A DNA stretch of 64,000 nt from an uncultured Acidobacteriota bacterium (lineage in GTDB: Bacteria; Acidobacteriota; Terriglobia; Bryobacterales; Bryobacteraceae). A program made the position numbers and the translations under genes. Under the pieces are notes generated by a model. It was not told the origin of the DNA, ran no database searches, and saw only the letters and a program-made list of their open reading frames with translations. The stretch spans positions 1 to 64,000 of the forward strand of contig CADEFT010000030.1 in the NCBI GenBank assembly GCA_902826685.1. Direction: 5' to 3'. This document shows, in pieces, positions 41,864-49,972 of this stretch. Numbering within the stretch: the stretch's first letter is position 1; every line of letters starts with the position of its first letter.

Positions 41864-44317
41864 ATGAATCTCGACTGGAAAACGCGGATTTACATCCTGA
41901 CGGTCGTTTTGCTGGGCGTGGCAGCAGGGTTGCTGGCGGCGGCGGAATGGACCAGTGAGGAACCGCTGCGTTTTCTGTTCTACATCGCCCTGGCCACCGC
42001 CACCGGCAAGCTGAAAGTGCGGCTGCCGGGGGTGATTGGATCGCTTTCGGTCAACTTTGTTTTCTTTCTGTTGGCGGTCATCGACCTGCCGCTGCCGCAA
42101 GCGCTGGTGGTGACCGTTTGCGGCGCCCTGAGCCAGACGCTGATCGCCGCCACCCAGCGCCCGGCGGCGGTGCAGGTGGCGTTCAACGTATCGTGTTCGG
42201 CGGCCTGCATCATGCTGGCGCATCGCGTCTACCATTCCACCTGGCTGGCGGCGCAGGGCGCGTCGATGCCGATGCTGCTGTTTTTCGCCACCGCCATCTA
42301 TTTCCTGTCCAACACGGCCATGATCGCCGGCGTCGTCGCCATGAGCAGCGGCAAGCGCGCCACGCGCGTCTGGTACGACAATTTCTTCTGGACCGGTCCG
42401 CAGTTTCTGTTCGCGGCCGCGCTGGCGGCAATCGTCCACGCCACCAATCAGTCGATCGGCTGGCAGTTTTCGTTCCTGGTGCTGCCCGGTCTTTACCTGA
42501 TCTATCACTCCTATCAGATGTACCTGGGGCGGCTCGAAGCCGAAAAGAAGCACGTTTCCGAAACCGCCGCGCTCCACCTGCGCACCATTGAAGCGCTGGC
42601 GCTGGCCATCGAAGCCAAGGACGACACCACCCATTCCCATCTGCGGCGGGTCAAGGTCTACACCATTGAGCTCGCCCGTGAACTCGATCTTGGCGAGGAT
42701 CAGATTCAGGCCCTCGAGGCCGCTTCGCTGCTGCACGACATCGGCAAGCTCGGCGTGCCCGAGTACATCATCAACAAGCCGGGCAAGCTCACCAAGGAAG
42801 AGTTCGAGCGCATGAAGGTCCACCCGATCGTGGGTGCCGAAATTCTCGACAGCGTGCAGTTTCCTTATCCGGTGGTGCCCATCGTCCGGAGCCATCACGA
42901 AAAGTGGGATGGCACCGGGTACCCGGACGGCCTGAAGGGGGAAGAGATTCCCATCGGCGCGCGCATTCTCTCGGCCGTCGACGGGCTCGATGCGCTGGCC
43001 TCGAATCGTCAATACCGCCCGGCGCTGCCGCTGCAGGAAGCGCTGGCCAAGGTGGTCTCGGAATCGGGCAAAAGCTACGATCCGCAAATCATCGAGATTC
43101 TTTCGCGCCGCTGTTTCGACCTCGAAGAGAAGGCGCGGGAGATGGCCGAATCGACGGCGCATAGCCGCCCATCGATCAGCGTACGGGTGGAACGCGGCGC
43201 CGCCTCCGCCACGGGCACTGGCGGGAGTGGACAACAGGGTGCAGCCGCCGGCCGTTCGGGCGACTTTATCGCATCCATCGCCGCCGCGCGCCAGGAATTT
43301 CACATGCTGCATGAGATGAGCCGCGATCTCGGCAGCTCGCTCAGCCTCGAGGAGACGCTGTCGCTGCTGGCCACGCGCATGAAGAACCTGGTGCCTTACG
43401 ACTCCATCGCCATCTATCATCTCGATCAGAACGTGCTGGTGCCGGCATTCGTCTCCGGCGCCGATTCGCAGTTATTCGGCTCGCTGCGCATTCCGGCCGG
43501 CGAAGGCATCTCGGGCTATGTCGCGGAGAAACGCAAGCCGGTGGTGAACGGTACTCCTTCGGTCGAGTGCGGCTATCTGGCCGACCGCAGCAAGTTCAGC
43601 ACATTGCGTTCGGCGCTTTCGGTTCCGCTGGAAGTATCCGACCGCACCATCGGCGCTCTCACGCTCTATCAGAAACAGGCCGACGCGTTCACCACCGATC
43701 ATCTGCGCATTCTGCAGACCATCGGATCGAAGGCGAGCCAGACCATCGACAACGCCCTGCATCACAGCCGCATCGAGCGCGTGGCCGGAACCGATCAGTT
43801 GACCGGGCTCGCCAACGCCCAGTCGCTCTATGTCCACCTGCACGGCGAGCTTCAGAAAGGCGATGGGGCCGCTTTCGTCGTTCTGCTGATCGACCTCGAC
43901 GGCTTCAAGATGGTGAACGACCGCTACGGCCACCTGCAAGGCAATCGCGCGCTGCAGCTTGTGGCCGACGGGCTCCGCGCTCACTGCCGCCCCGGCGATT
44001 TCGTGGCCCGCATTGGCGGCGATGAGTTCGTAACGGTGGTTTCCGGCATCAGCTCGCGAGGCTTGCAGGAGAAAACGCGCGTATTGGCGGCGATGATCGA
44101 AGAGGCGGGGCGTCAGGCGTGCAACGGGGAGACGATTCTCGGAGCGAGCATCGGCGAGGCATTCTATCCGGCCGACGCCAAGGATGTGGAAACGCTGCTC
44201 TCGGTAGCCGATCAGCGCATGTATCAGGTCAAGCGGCAGCATCATCAGGAGCGGCCGCAACTGGTGCGCAAAAAGGAACCGGAAATTCCGGACGCCCAGC
44301 CGATACCCACGGCGTAA
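41864..44317 (+). CDS. Membrane GGDEF + HD-GYP + GAF cyclic-di-GMP enzyme
   Basis: An 817-residue protein. Residues 1-~215 contain about eight transmembrane helices (a MASE-like sensor). Residues ~235-420 are an HD-GYP phosphodiesterase with complete motifs LLHDIGKLG (His291-Asp292) and HHEKWDGTGYP (344-354). A GAF domain (~455-620) follows, then a GGDEF cyclase domain with the intact active-site motif RIGGDEFV and the magnesium motif LIDLDGFKMVND. Both synthesis and degradation signatures are intact, so its net activity may depend on the sensors. Cyclic di-GMP control of flagella and polysaccharide would fit this window. Confidence 0.93.
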   Translation: MNLDWKTRIYILTVVLLGVAAGLLAAAEWTSEEPLRFLFYIALATATGKLKVRLPGVIGSLSVNFVFFLLAVIDLPLPQALVVTVCGALSQTLIAATQRPAAVQVAFNVSCSAACIMLAHRVYHSTWLAAQGASMPMLLFFATAIYFLSNTAMIAGVVAMSSGKRATRVWYDNFFWTGPQFLFAAALAAIVHATNQSIGWQFSFLVLPGLYLIYHSYQMYLGRLEAEKKHVSETAALHLRTIEALALAIEAKDDTTHSHLRRVKVYTIELARELDLGEDQIQALEAASLLHDIGKLGVPEYIINKPGKLTKEEFERMKVHPIVGAEILDSVQFPYPVVPIVRSHHEKWDGTGYPDGLKGEEIPIGARILSAVDGLDALASNRQYRPALPLQEALAKVVSESGKSYDPQIIEILSRRCFDLEEKAREMAESTAHSRPSISVRVERGAASATGTGGSGQQGAAAGRSGDFIASIAAARQEFHMLHEMSRDLGSSLSLEETLSLLATRMKNLVPYDSIAIYHLDQNVLVPAFVSGADSQLFGSLRIPAGEGISGYVAEKRKPVVNGTPSVECGYLADRSKFSTLRSALSVPLEVSDRTIGALTLYQKQADAFTTDHLRILQTIGSKASQTIDNALHHSRIERVAGTDQLTGLANAQSLYVHLHGELQKGDGAAFVVLLIDLDGFKMVNDRYGHLQGNRALQLVADGLRAHCRPGDFVARIGGDEFVTVVSGISSRGLQEKTRVLAAMIEEAGRQACNGETILGASIGEAFYPADAKDVETLLSVADQRMYQVKRQHHQERPQLVRKKEPEIPDAQPIPTA

Positions 44318-44319
44318 CG
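44281..44319. repeat. Direct repeat, left copy (GGDEF gene 3' end)
   Basis: The last 12 codons and stop of the GGDEF/HD-GYP gene (GGAAATTCCGGACGCCCA … TACCCACGGCGTA) recur at 45174-45213 with only three mismatches and one inserted base over ~40. The Uma2 gene lies between. The 150 bases between this copy and the Uma2 stop hold no recognisable gene. Confidence 0.75.
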
Positions 44320-44470
44320 CTGCGCCCCACTCGCTCATCGAGCGGCTATCCATTCCAGTGACAGCCTCTTGAGCGCCGTCGAGCTTCAGAGTAACTTGTG
44401 GATCTGCCGTTCCTTCAAGCGTTCGCATCGTTCCGATCGGCACGCGACCGGCGCGCCAGATGGCCAAGCG

Positions 44471-45148
44471 CTACAGGGAACCGCCCAAACTCTTCATAAA
44501 TTCCCGATGCTCCGCGGATGCCAGACCTTCCCGCAAGACGCGTTCGAGGCCGATTCCGTCATTGCTCCAGAACGCCTGAAGATCCAACCACAACCCGGGA
44601 AACACCCGCGAGCGGAGCACGCCATCGGCATCCGGTTCCAACGGCGCGTACGATCCGTCTGGCTGAAGGGATCGCCACATCAAACGGGCGGGCAGTTGCT
44701 CGACCGTGATGTACTCCCGTACACCAGATCGCTGATACAAAGCGAGTTTGTGCCCAAAGTCGATTTCCGTGCTGGTGATGCATACCTCCGCCGCCAATTC
44801 CGGAGCACCCGATGGATATCGCTCATCGTCGTCGCGCGACTGCCCGCCGCGAGAAGGCGAAATACGCAGGAATGCATCGGGTTGCGGAGCGCTATCCAGC
44901 ATCAACCAGGTTCCGTTGTTGCCCGCTTCGCAGCCGGGCGTGTGGATGGCGTACTGGCGCAGTACGCCGATGAGGCGAATATCGAGGTTCCAATGAGAAC
45001 GGCTTACGGGCGATGCCACGTACACGACTCCGTCGATGAGTTCGGCATTCTTCAGCCAGGGCAGACCATCCCAGATGCGAAGGAACTCCTGTCGCGACAG
45101 CCGGTCGCCGGTTCTCAGAGCCGGAATAAGGAGTTGGGGTAACGCCAT
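44471..45148 (-). CDS. Uma2-family (restriction-endonuclease-fold) protein
   Basis: A 225-residue protein of the Uma2/DUF820 family, a PD-(D/E)xK nuclease fold. Landmarks: NAELIDGVVYVASPVSRSHWNLDIRLIGVLRQYA, GAPELAAEVCITSTEIDFGHKLALYQRSGVREYITVE (with the E-x-n-D-x-K catalytic pattern) and YAPLEPDADGVLRSRVFPGLWLDLQAF. Biological role is unclear; the family is abundant in cyanobacteria and soil bacteria and is often mobile. Here it sits alone between two copies of a 40-base direct repeat, as an inserted cassette would. Confidence 0.85.
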   Translation of the reverse strand: MALPQLLIPALRTGDRLSRQEFLRIWDGLPWLKNAELIDGVVYVASPVSRSHWNLDIRLIGVLRQYAIHTPGCEAGNNGTWLMLDSAPQPDAFLRISPSRGGQSRDDDERYPSGAPELAAEVCITSTEIDFGHKLALYQRSGVREYITVEQLPARLMWRSLQPDGSYAPLEPDADGVLRSRVFPGLWLDLQAFWSNDGIGLERVLREGLASAEHREFMKSLGGSL

Positions 45149-45173
45149 GGTGGCTGCTACTCCTAGTTTAAGT

Positions 45174-45213
45174 GGAAATTCCGGACGCCCACCCGCTACC
45201 CACGGCGTAGCGG
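45174..45213. repeat. Direct repeat, right copy near ankyrin gene end
   Basis: Second copy of the repeat that ends the GGDEF/HD-GYP gene (44281-44319), same orientation, 26 bases from the stop of the convergent ankyrin gene. No coding function here. Confidence 0.75.
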
Positions 45214-45238
45214 CTGGGCGTCAGTTGGCAAGGCAGAC

Positions 45239-47191
45239 CTACTTGAGGTTCATGGCCAGGGCCATGGCTGCCCAACTGGTTCCCGCGGCCGAGATCCACT
45301 GATCGCGCCCGTGCGGGAATCCGGTATCCTTCAACGGCTGGAACGGATAGGCGCGGGTGGTTACCCGCCACGATCCGTCGGCCTGTTGCGCGGCGCGCAG
45401 CCAGGCCATGGCCGCTTTGCGATCCCCCACCGTGGCGCGCGCCCGGGTCAGGGCCACCAGCGCCTTTCCGGTGGCATAGGCGTCCGAAGCGAGACCGGGC
45501 AGTTGTCCCCATCCCCCATCGGCGCGCTGCAACGCCGCCAACTGTTTCGCCGCTTCCGCCGCCGCCGTCTGAGAAGCGCCGCTCTCCACCAATCCCTCCA
45601 GCCGCATGATGTATTCCTCGGTGGTAACCGGCACGGCTTCCCTCAACCACTTCTGGGCGCGCGCGATACGCGCCGACATTTCGGCCTGCCGTCCTACGAT
45701 CGGATACTGGCGCAAGGCGCGAATCGACATCGCCGTCGCCTGGATGTCGCCCGATTCGAGCGGTCCGCGCGGCGCCCAACCCACCCATCGCCCATCGGCC
45801 ATCTGCATCTGCGCCACGTTGTGAACCACGGCCGCGGTGGTGCGATTGCCCATGAATTTCTGAGCCCGCAGCGCTTCGAGCACGTAGCCGCCGCCCACCG
45901 CCATGTCCGGCGGAGCGCCGCTGCCTTCCAGCAGCGCCCCGGTTACCGGCGTCATCAGGCTGATGGTGTACTTCATCATAAGATCCGTGGCGGCCGGATC
46001 GACGGCGATACCTTTACGCGCCGCCACTGCCGAAGCCACCATGGGCAGCGTGTGGTTGTGGCAGGAGGCGCAGCCGCCTTTCTGAAACGAAGACGCCGCC
46101 GTGCCCGCCAGCAGGGCGAGGGCTTTGCTCACCGCCTCCTCCGCGGTGACAGGGCCCATCGCCCCACCGGCCTGGACCGCTCCCGGCTCCATGGCCGATT
46201 CCGCGCCCGCGGCCCGCAACATATCCACGATGGCGGTCTTCTCGCCGCGACGCCGCGCCCAGTCGAGTGCCGTTTCGCCGGCTCTATTCTTCGCGTTCAC
46301 CGCCGCGCCCGCCTGCAGCAGGAAGCTCACCATGCCCGCGTTGTCGCGTTCGGAAGCGGCGGCAAACATCAGCGGCGTGTTGCCGCCCGCATCGGCCTGA
46401 CCGGACGGCGCTTTGTGCTGTGCCAACAGCCGCGCCACCTGCACATCGCCGCGCATGGCCGCCAGCGACATGTAGGAAAACTTCAGCATGGTGATGGCGC
46501 CGGTGGCGTCCGCTCCCGCGTCGAGCAGCTTGCGCACCACGTCGCGACGGCTGTACATCACCGCTTCGCTGAGCGCGGTGGCGTTGCGGCCGTCGGTGGC
46601 GCGCACATCGGCGCCGGCATCGAGCAGCATTTCGACCGACTCGATATCGCCCGTCCGCGCCGCATCGATCAGCGCGGTACCCTTTCCGCCCCCGGCGGGA
46701 ATGATGGGAATCGGCGTCACGTTGTCCTTGACGTCGACGCGCGCGCCCTTGGCCAGCATCATCCGCACCGTGGACGCGTTGCCCGCCACCGAAGCGGCCA
46801 CCATCAGCGGCGTGCGGCCCATCTTCGATTGCGCGTTGACATCGGCGCCGTGTTCCATGAGCAGACGCGCCTTGGCCGGATCGCCCGCCGCCCACAGCAA
46901 GGCGGTGGCGTCCATGGCATTGCGCGCGTCGACGGCGGCCTTGCGATCGACCAGCAGCTTCATGTGCGCGGCGCTGCCATACAGCGCGGCGTTCATCAAA
47001 GCGGGAGTGCCGTCGTCATCCTTGGCGTTCGGATCGGCTCCATTGTCGAGCAGCGTCTTCATGCGGCCGGCATCGCCCGCCATGATCGCCTTCTGCAGCG
47101 CCGCATTCAGCTCTTCGGTGGGCCGGATGCGCACGGGCTCGGCCATCATCGAAGCGGCCAGCAGGGAAACGGCTAACGTTCGTCGGGTCAT
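45239..47191 (-). CDS. Secreted ankyrin-repeat protein fused to a cyclase/prenyltransferase-like domain
   Basis: A 650-residue exported protein (signal MTRRTLAVSLLAASMMAEP). Residues ~25-330 hold about eight ankyrin repeats (LLDNGADPNAKDDDGTPALMNAALYG; LMEHGADVNAQSKMGRTPLMVAA). After a linker comes CASCHNH, a CxxCH motif that could bind a c-type heme or metal. Residues ~400-650 are an alpha/alpha-toroid region with QW-like repeats (MQMADGRWVGWAPRG, QRADGGWGQLPGLASDAYATGKAL, QQADGSWRV) as in squalene-hopene cyclases and prenyltransferases, but the catalytic DxDD motif was not seen. Function unknown. Confidence 0.85.
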   Translation of the reverse strand: MTRRTLAVSLLAASMMAEPVRIRPTEELNAALQKAIMAGDAGRMKTLLDNGADPNAKDDDGTPALMNAALYGSAAHMKLLVDRKAAVDARNAMDATALLWAAGDPAKARLLMEHGADVNAQSKMGRTPLMVAASVAGNASTVRMMLAKGARVDVKDNVTPIPIIPAGGGKGTALIDAARTGDIESVEMLLDAGADVRATDGRNATALSEAVMYSRRDVVRKLLDAGADATGAITMLKFSYMSLAAMRGDVQVARLLAQHKAPSGQADAGGNTPLMFAAASERDNAGMVSFLLQAGAAVNAKNRAGETALDWARRRGEKTAIVDMLRAAGAESAMEPGAVQAGGAMGPVTAEEAVSKALALLAGTAASSFQKGGCASCHNHTLPMVASAVAARKGIAVDPAATDLMMKYTISLMTPVTGALLEGSGAPPDMAVGGGYVLEALRAQKFMGNRTTAAVVHNVAQMQMADGRWVGWAPRGPLESGDIQATAMSIRALRQYPIVGRQAEMSARIARAQKWLREAVPVTTEEYIMRLEGLVESGASQTAAAEAAKQLAALQRADGGWGQLPGLASDAYATGKALVALTRARATVGDRKAAMAWLRAAQQADGSWRVTTRAYPFQPLKDTGFPHGRDQWISAAGTSWAAMALAMNLK

Positions 47192-47300
47192 CGGTGGTAT
47201 GTCTCCACCACAGAACGCGTGAAGATCGGGGAATGTGGCTCAAGCGCAGGGCCTGAAACTCGATACACGAATGCCAGTCGCGATGGTTATCACGCGGCAA

Positions 47301-47609
47301 TCACTCTGAAAACTGCGTAATCTTGACGGCGCTCCCATCAGGAAAAACCGCGCGGATCTCCAGATCCGCACCGACGGCCTGAAGGTAGCCGGCCAACGTA
47401 CTGACGTACATGTCCGTACGCCGTTCCAATCTCGAAACATCACCTTGCCCGATGTGCAACTCTCCGGCGATCTTTGTCTGAGTCAGCTCACGTGCCTTGC
47501 GAAGTTGGTGCAGCGACATCTCTTCCAGCAGCCGGCGGTGCTCAACGGCGCTCACGGCCCGCGCCTGGGCGGACATTCCGTCACGCAACTGAGAAAACTT
47601 CTTAGCCAT
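47301..47609 (-). CDS. XRE-family antitoxin (HigA-like)
   Basis: About 102 residues from the ATG at 47609 (MAKKFSQLRDGMSAQARAV). It has a helix-turn-helix of the Cro/CI type (LRKARELTQTKIAGELHIGQGDVSRLERRTDMYVSTL) and a C-terminal LEIRAVFPDGSAVKI strand, typical of HigA antitoxins. Its start overlaps the toxin stop by 8 bases. Toxin first, antitoxin second, is the HigBA order. Confidence 0.88.
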   Translation of the reverse strand: MAKKFSQLRDGMSAQARAVSAVEHRRLLEEMSLHQLRKARELTQTKIAGELHIGQGDVSRLERRTDMYVSTLAGYLQAVGADLEIRAVFPDGSAVKITQFSE

Positions 47610-47964
47610 GCCCAGTCTCCTTCTCAATCGTCTTCAGGTGGCGCTCGAACAGTCGATCCGCCACCGGAACCTTCGTCTCATACCAGCGGTCGTCACCCGT
47701 CTTGTCCCCGGCGATCAGTAGAATCGCGACCCGGCGTGGGTCAAATGCGTACAGCATCCGTAGAGGGTCGCCTCCGGCCTGGACGCGGAGTTCCCGCATC
47801 TCTGGAAAACGCGACCTCTTGACTTGTGAGCTAAACGGGAATCCGAGATTTGGGCCGCGCGCCATCAGTAGTCCGACCCGGGCATCAACTCTTCCCTGTT
47901 CCGATTCGGTCAAGCCGTGCCACCATTCCTCGAATTCATCCGTAAATTCAACCTCCCACGCCAC
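47602..47964 (-). CDS. RelE/HigB-type toxin (Gp49-like)
   Basis: A 120-residue protein starting at GTG 47964 (VAWEVEFTDEFEEWWHGLTESEQGRVDARVGLL). LGFPFSSQVKRSRFPEMRELRVQAGGDPLRMLYAFDPRRVAILLIAGDKTGDDRWYE is the hallmark of HigB/RelE-superfamily ribosome-dependent mRNA interferases. The frame is open upstream for 60 codons, but those do not resemble the family. It forms a toxin-antitoxin operon with the XRE gene and appears intact. Confidence 0.88.
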   Translation of the reverse strand: MAWEVEFTDEFEEWWHGLTESEQGRVDARVGLLMARGPNLGFPFSSQVKRSRFPEMRELRVQAGGDPLRMLYAFDPRRVAILLIAGDKTGDDRWYETKVPVADRLFERHLKTIEKETGHG

Positions 47965-48029
47965 GTCCCGAGTATAGCGTAGAAGCCATATCGCCGATAA
48001 GCCATACGTCTCTTCATCCAGCCCTGAAC

Positions 48030-49916
48030 CTATCGGCGAACGAGCGACGGAACGGTGCCTAACGGAGTACGATCTCTGAAAATCCCCCGCCCGAACCAAA
48101 GCGCCACCAATCCTCCCACCACCGTTCCCGCCAACCCCACATACACCGTCCACGGCCGATACTCAAACACAACCTCATGCGCTCCGCCCTCCACCGCCAC
48201 CGAACGCAGCGCCGTTTCCGCCGCAACCACCTCCGCCGCGCGGCCATCCACGCGCGCCGTCCATCCCGGGTATATATTCGCCGCCAGAACCACCGACCCG
48301 GGGCAGGGCATTCGCACCTGCAGCCGCACACGATGCACGCCGCTCTCGACGACACTCGCCTCGCCGGCCCCCGCGCAGCCGGGATGCACGGTCCAGGCGC
48401 GAGGCCGCGGTTGCGGATTGGCGTACACCTTCCACCCATGCGCCCCCGCGAACACCTCGCGCTGTCCCTCGCGCAGCGGCTTCCTTGCCACCGCATAAGC
48501 GGCACCATAGAGCGACCGCGTTCGATCGTCAAACCAGCCGGTGCGGTAGTTGGTGGTGAGCACGGCGGGCAGATAGCCAGCCATCGTCTCCACGCCGTGC
48601 CAGTTGCCGAAATTAAATAACAGCGCGTCGTAATCGGTCTCCACGCGGAACGGTCCCGGCTGCCGTTTCAGAAACTCCGCCACATCGCGCGTCTGCTCCA
48701 GGTGTGGATAGACATTGATCCGGGAAGCGTCGTCAAAACGGCGATAATCGGAGCCCACCGCGCGGCTGTGATCGAGCAGCATCAGCGGCAGCAGCGCCCA
48801 TGCCCATCGCGAGCGCCCGCGCAACGCGTCAAAGCCCACCGCCGCGAGAATCGTCAGCGCCAGGTGCGTCACGGAAAGCGCCACCGCCGGCGAGCGTGCC
48901 TTATCCATCATCGGCGCAAGCGAATAGAGAACGCCGTGCAAAGGCGAAGCGCCCGCCAGCGCAAACACGAGCGTCACCACCGCCAGGCCCAAAGCGTATC
49001 GCGTCACCGCGCGGGAAAACGTGGCCCACACGGCAAACGCCGCCAGTCCCAGCACTACATATCCGGCAAAGGGGTTGGAGATCGTTTCCGCGCCGGGCTG
49101 AACCAGGTGGAACAGATCGCGCGGACTCAATCCGTTCCGCTCATGAACCGTGTAGGGCACGGTGCCGGAGAATCCGATCGGGTCCGGCAGGTCCACCCAA
49201 CGTACCGTGTGGCGTCCATATTCAAGAGCGGGCAGAATCTGCACCGCGCCCACCAATCCGGCCACCGTCAAGGCCGTAACGGCAAAGCGCAGCCGCGCGC
49301 GCGAGGGATTCGCCGCCACCAGTCCGAGGCCCGCCACGGTGGCAAACAGCGGAACCTGATGATGGCCGCTCATCCACGAAAGCCCGAGAAACAATCCCGT
49401 CATCCAGGGATTGCCGCGAATGCCATACAGCGCGATCAGCGGAAACCAGATGGCGCCGCCCAAATAGGATGGCCACGTCGTGTGGCCCATGTAGCCGCCA
49501 ATGGCGTAGAACACTCCGCCGGATATGGCCGCCAGCCGATGCAGCCGCAAATCGCGGCACAGCCAATAGGCGAACACGCCCGCGATCATATGCAGCAGCA
49601 CGAACCACCAATGCACCGCCACCGGATTCAGATAGCCGTCGCGCAGCGGCATTGCCAGCAGCAGATAGGTGAAAGGATTGGTGACGCCGGGCTGCATCTG
49701 GCCCACCATCGGCTGGCCGCCGAGCAGGTAAGGATCCCACAGCGCGACGGTTCCCGCCCGTAGCGCGACGGCCTGCATCTGCAGCCATGGCAGAACCTGA
49801 TTGGCCACGTCGGGAGCTTCAAGAAACGTATACGCGCGCGAGAAAACCAGCTTCCAAAACGCTAAGGCGATCAACACCAGCAGCAGCGCGAGATCGCGCG
49901 CCAGAAGAACTCCCAT
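48030..49916 (-). CDS. YfhO-like polytopic membrane protein (GT-C fold)
   Basis: A 628-residue membrane protein with about twelve transmembrane helices followed by an extracytoplasmic C-terminal domain and a final helix. Landmarks: the first loop DVANQVLPWLQMQAVALRAGTVALWDPYLLGGQPMVGQMQPGV, typical of YfhO/GT-C glycosyltransferases, and the C-terminal SVVLAANIYPGWTARVDGRAAEVVAAETALRSVAVEGGAHEVVFEYRPW, the standard YfhO tail domain. Related proteins use lipid-linked sugars to glycosylate surface polymers. Divergent from the PSD1 gene with 56 bases between starts. Confidence 0.85.
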   Translation of the reverse strand: MGVLLARDLALLLVLIALAFWKLVFSRAYTFLEAPDVANQVLPWLQMQAVALRAGTVALWDPYLLGGQPMVGQMQPGVTNPFTYLLLAMPLRDGYLNPVAVHWWFVLLHMIAGVFAYWLCRDLRLHRLAAISGGVFYAIGGYMGHTTWPSYLGGAIWFPLIALYGIRGNPWMTGLFLGLSWMSGHHQVPLFATVAGLGLVAANPSRARLRFAVTALTVAGLVGAVQILPALEYGRHTVRWVDLPDPIGFSGTVPYTVHERNGLSPRDLFHLVQPGAETISNPFAGYVVLGLAAFAVWATFSRAVTRYALGLAVVTLVFALAGASPLHGVLYSLAPMMDKARSPAVALSVTHLALTILAAVGFDALRGRSRWAWALLPLMLLDHSRAVGSDYRRFDDASRINVYPHLEQTRDVAEFLKRQPGPFRVETDYDALLFNFGNWHGVETMAGYLPAVLTTNYRTGWFDDRTRSLYGAAYAVARKPLREGQREVFAGAHGWKVYANPQPRPRAWTVHPGCAGAGEASVVESGVHRVRLQVRMPCPGSVVLAANIYPGWTARVDGRAAEVVAAETALRSVAVEGGAHEVVFEYRPWTVYVGLAGTVVGGLVALWFGRGIFRDRTPLGTVPSLVRR

Positions 49917-49972
49917 TCGAGGCTATTGTAGATCGAGCCCCGTTGACACAATAATCGGTCTGAATCTAAAGC

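Noticed and set aside
41771..43420. 549-codon minus-strand frame over the HD-GYP gene
   Set aside because: Complement of intact HD-GYP and GAF domains; no homology features.
45311..47176. 621-codon + strand frame over the ankyrin gene
   Set aside because: Complement of ankyrin repeats; His/Arg-rich shadow.
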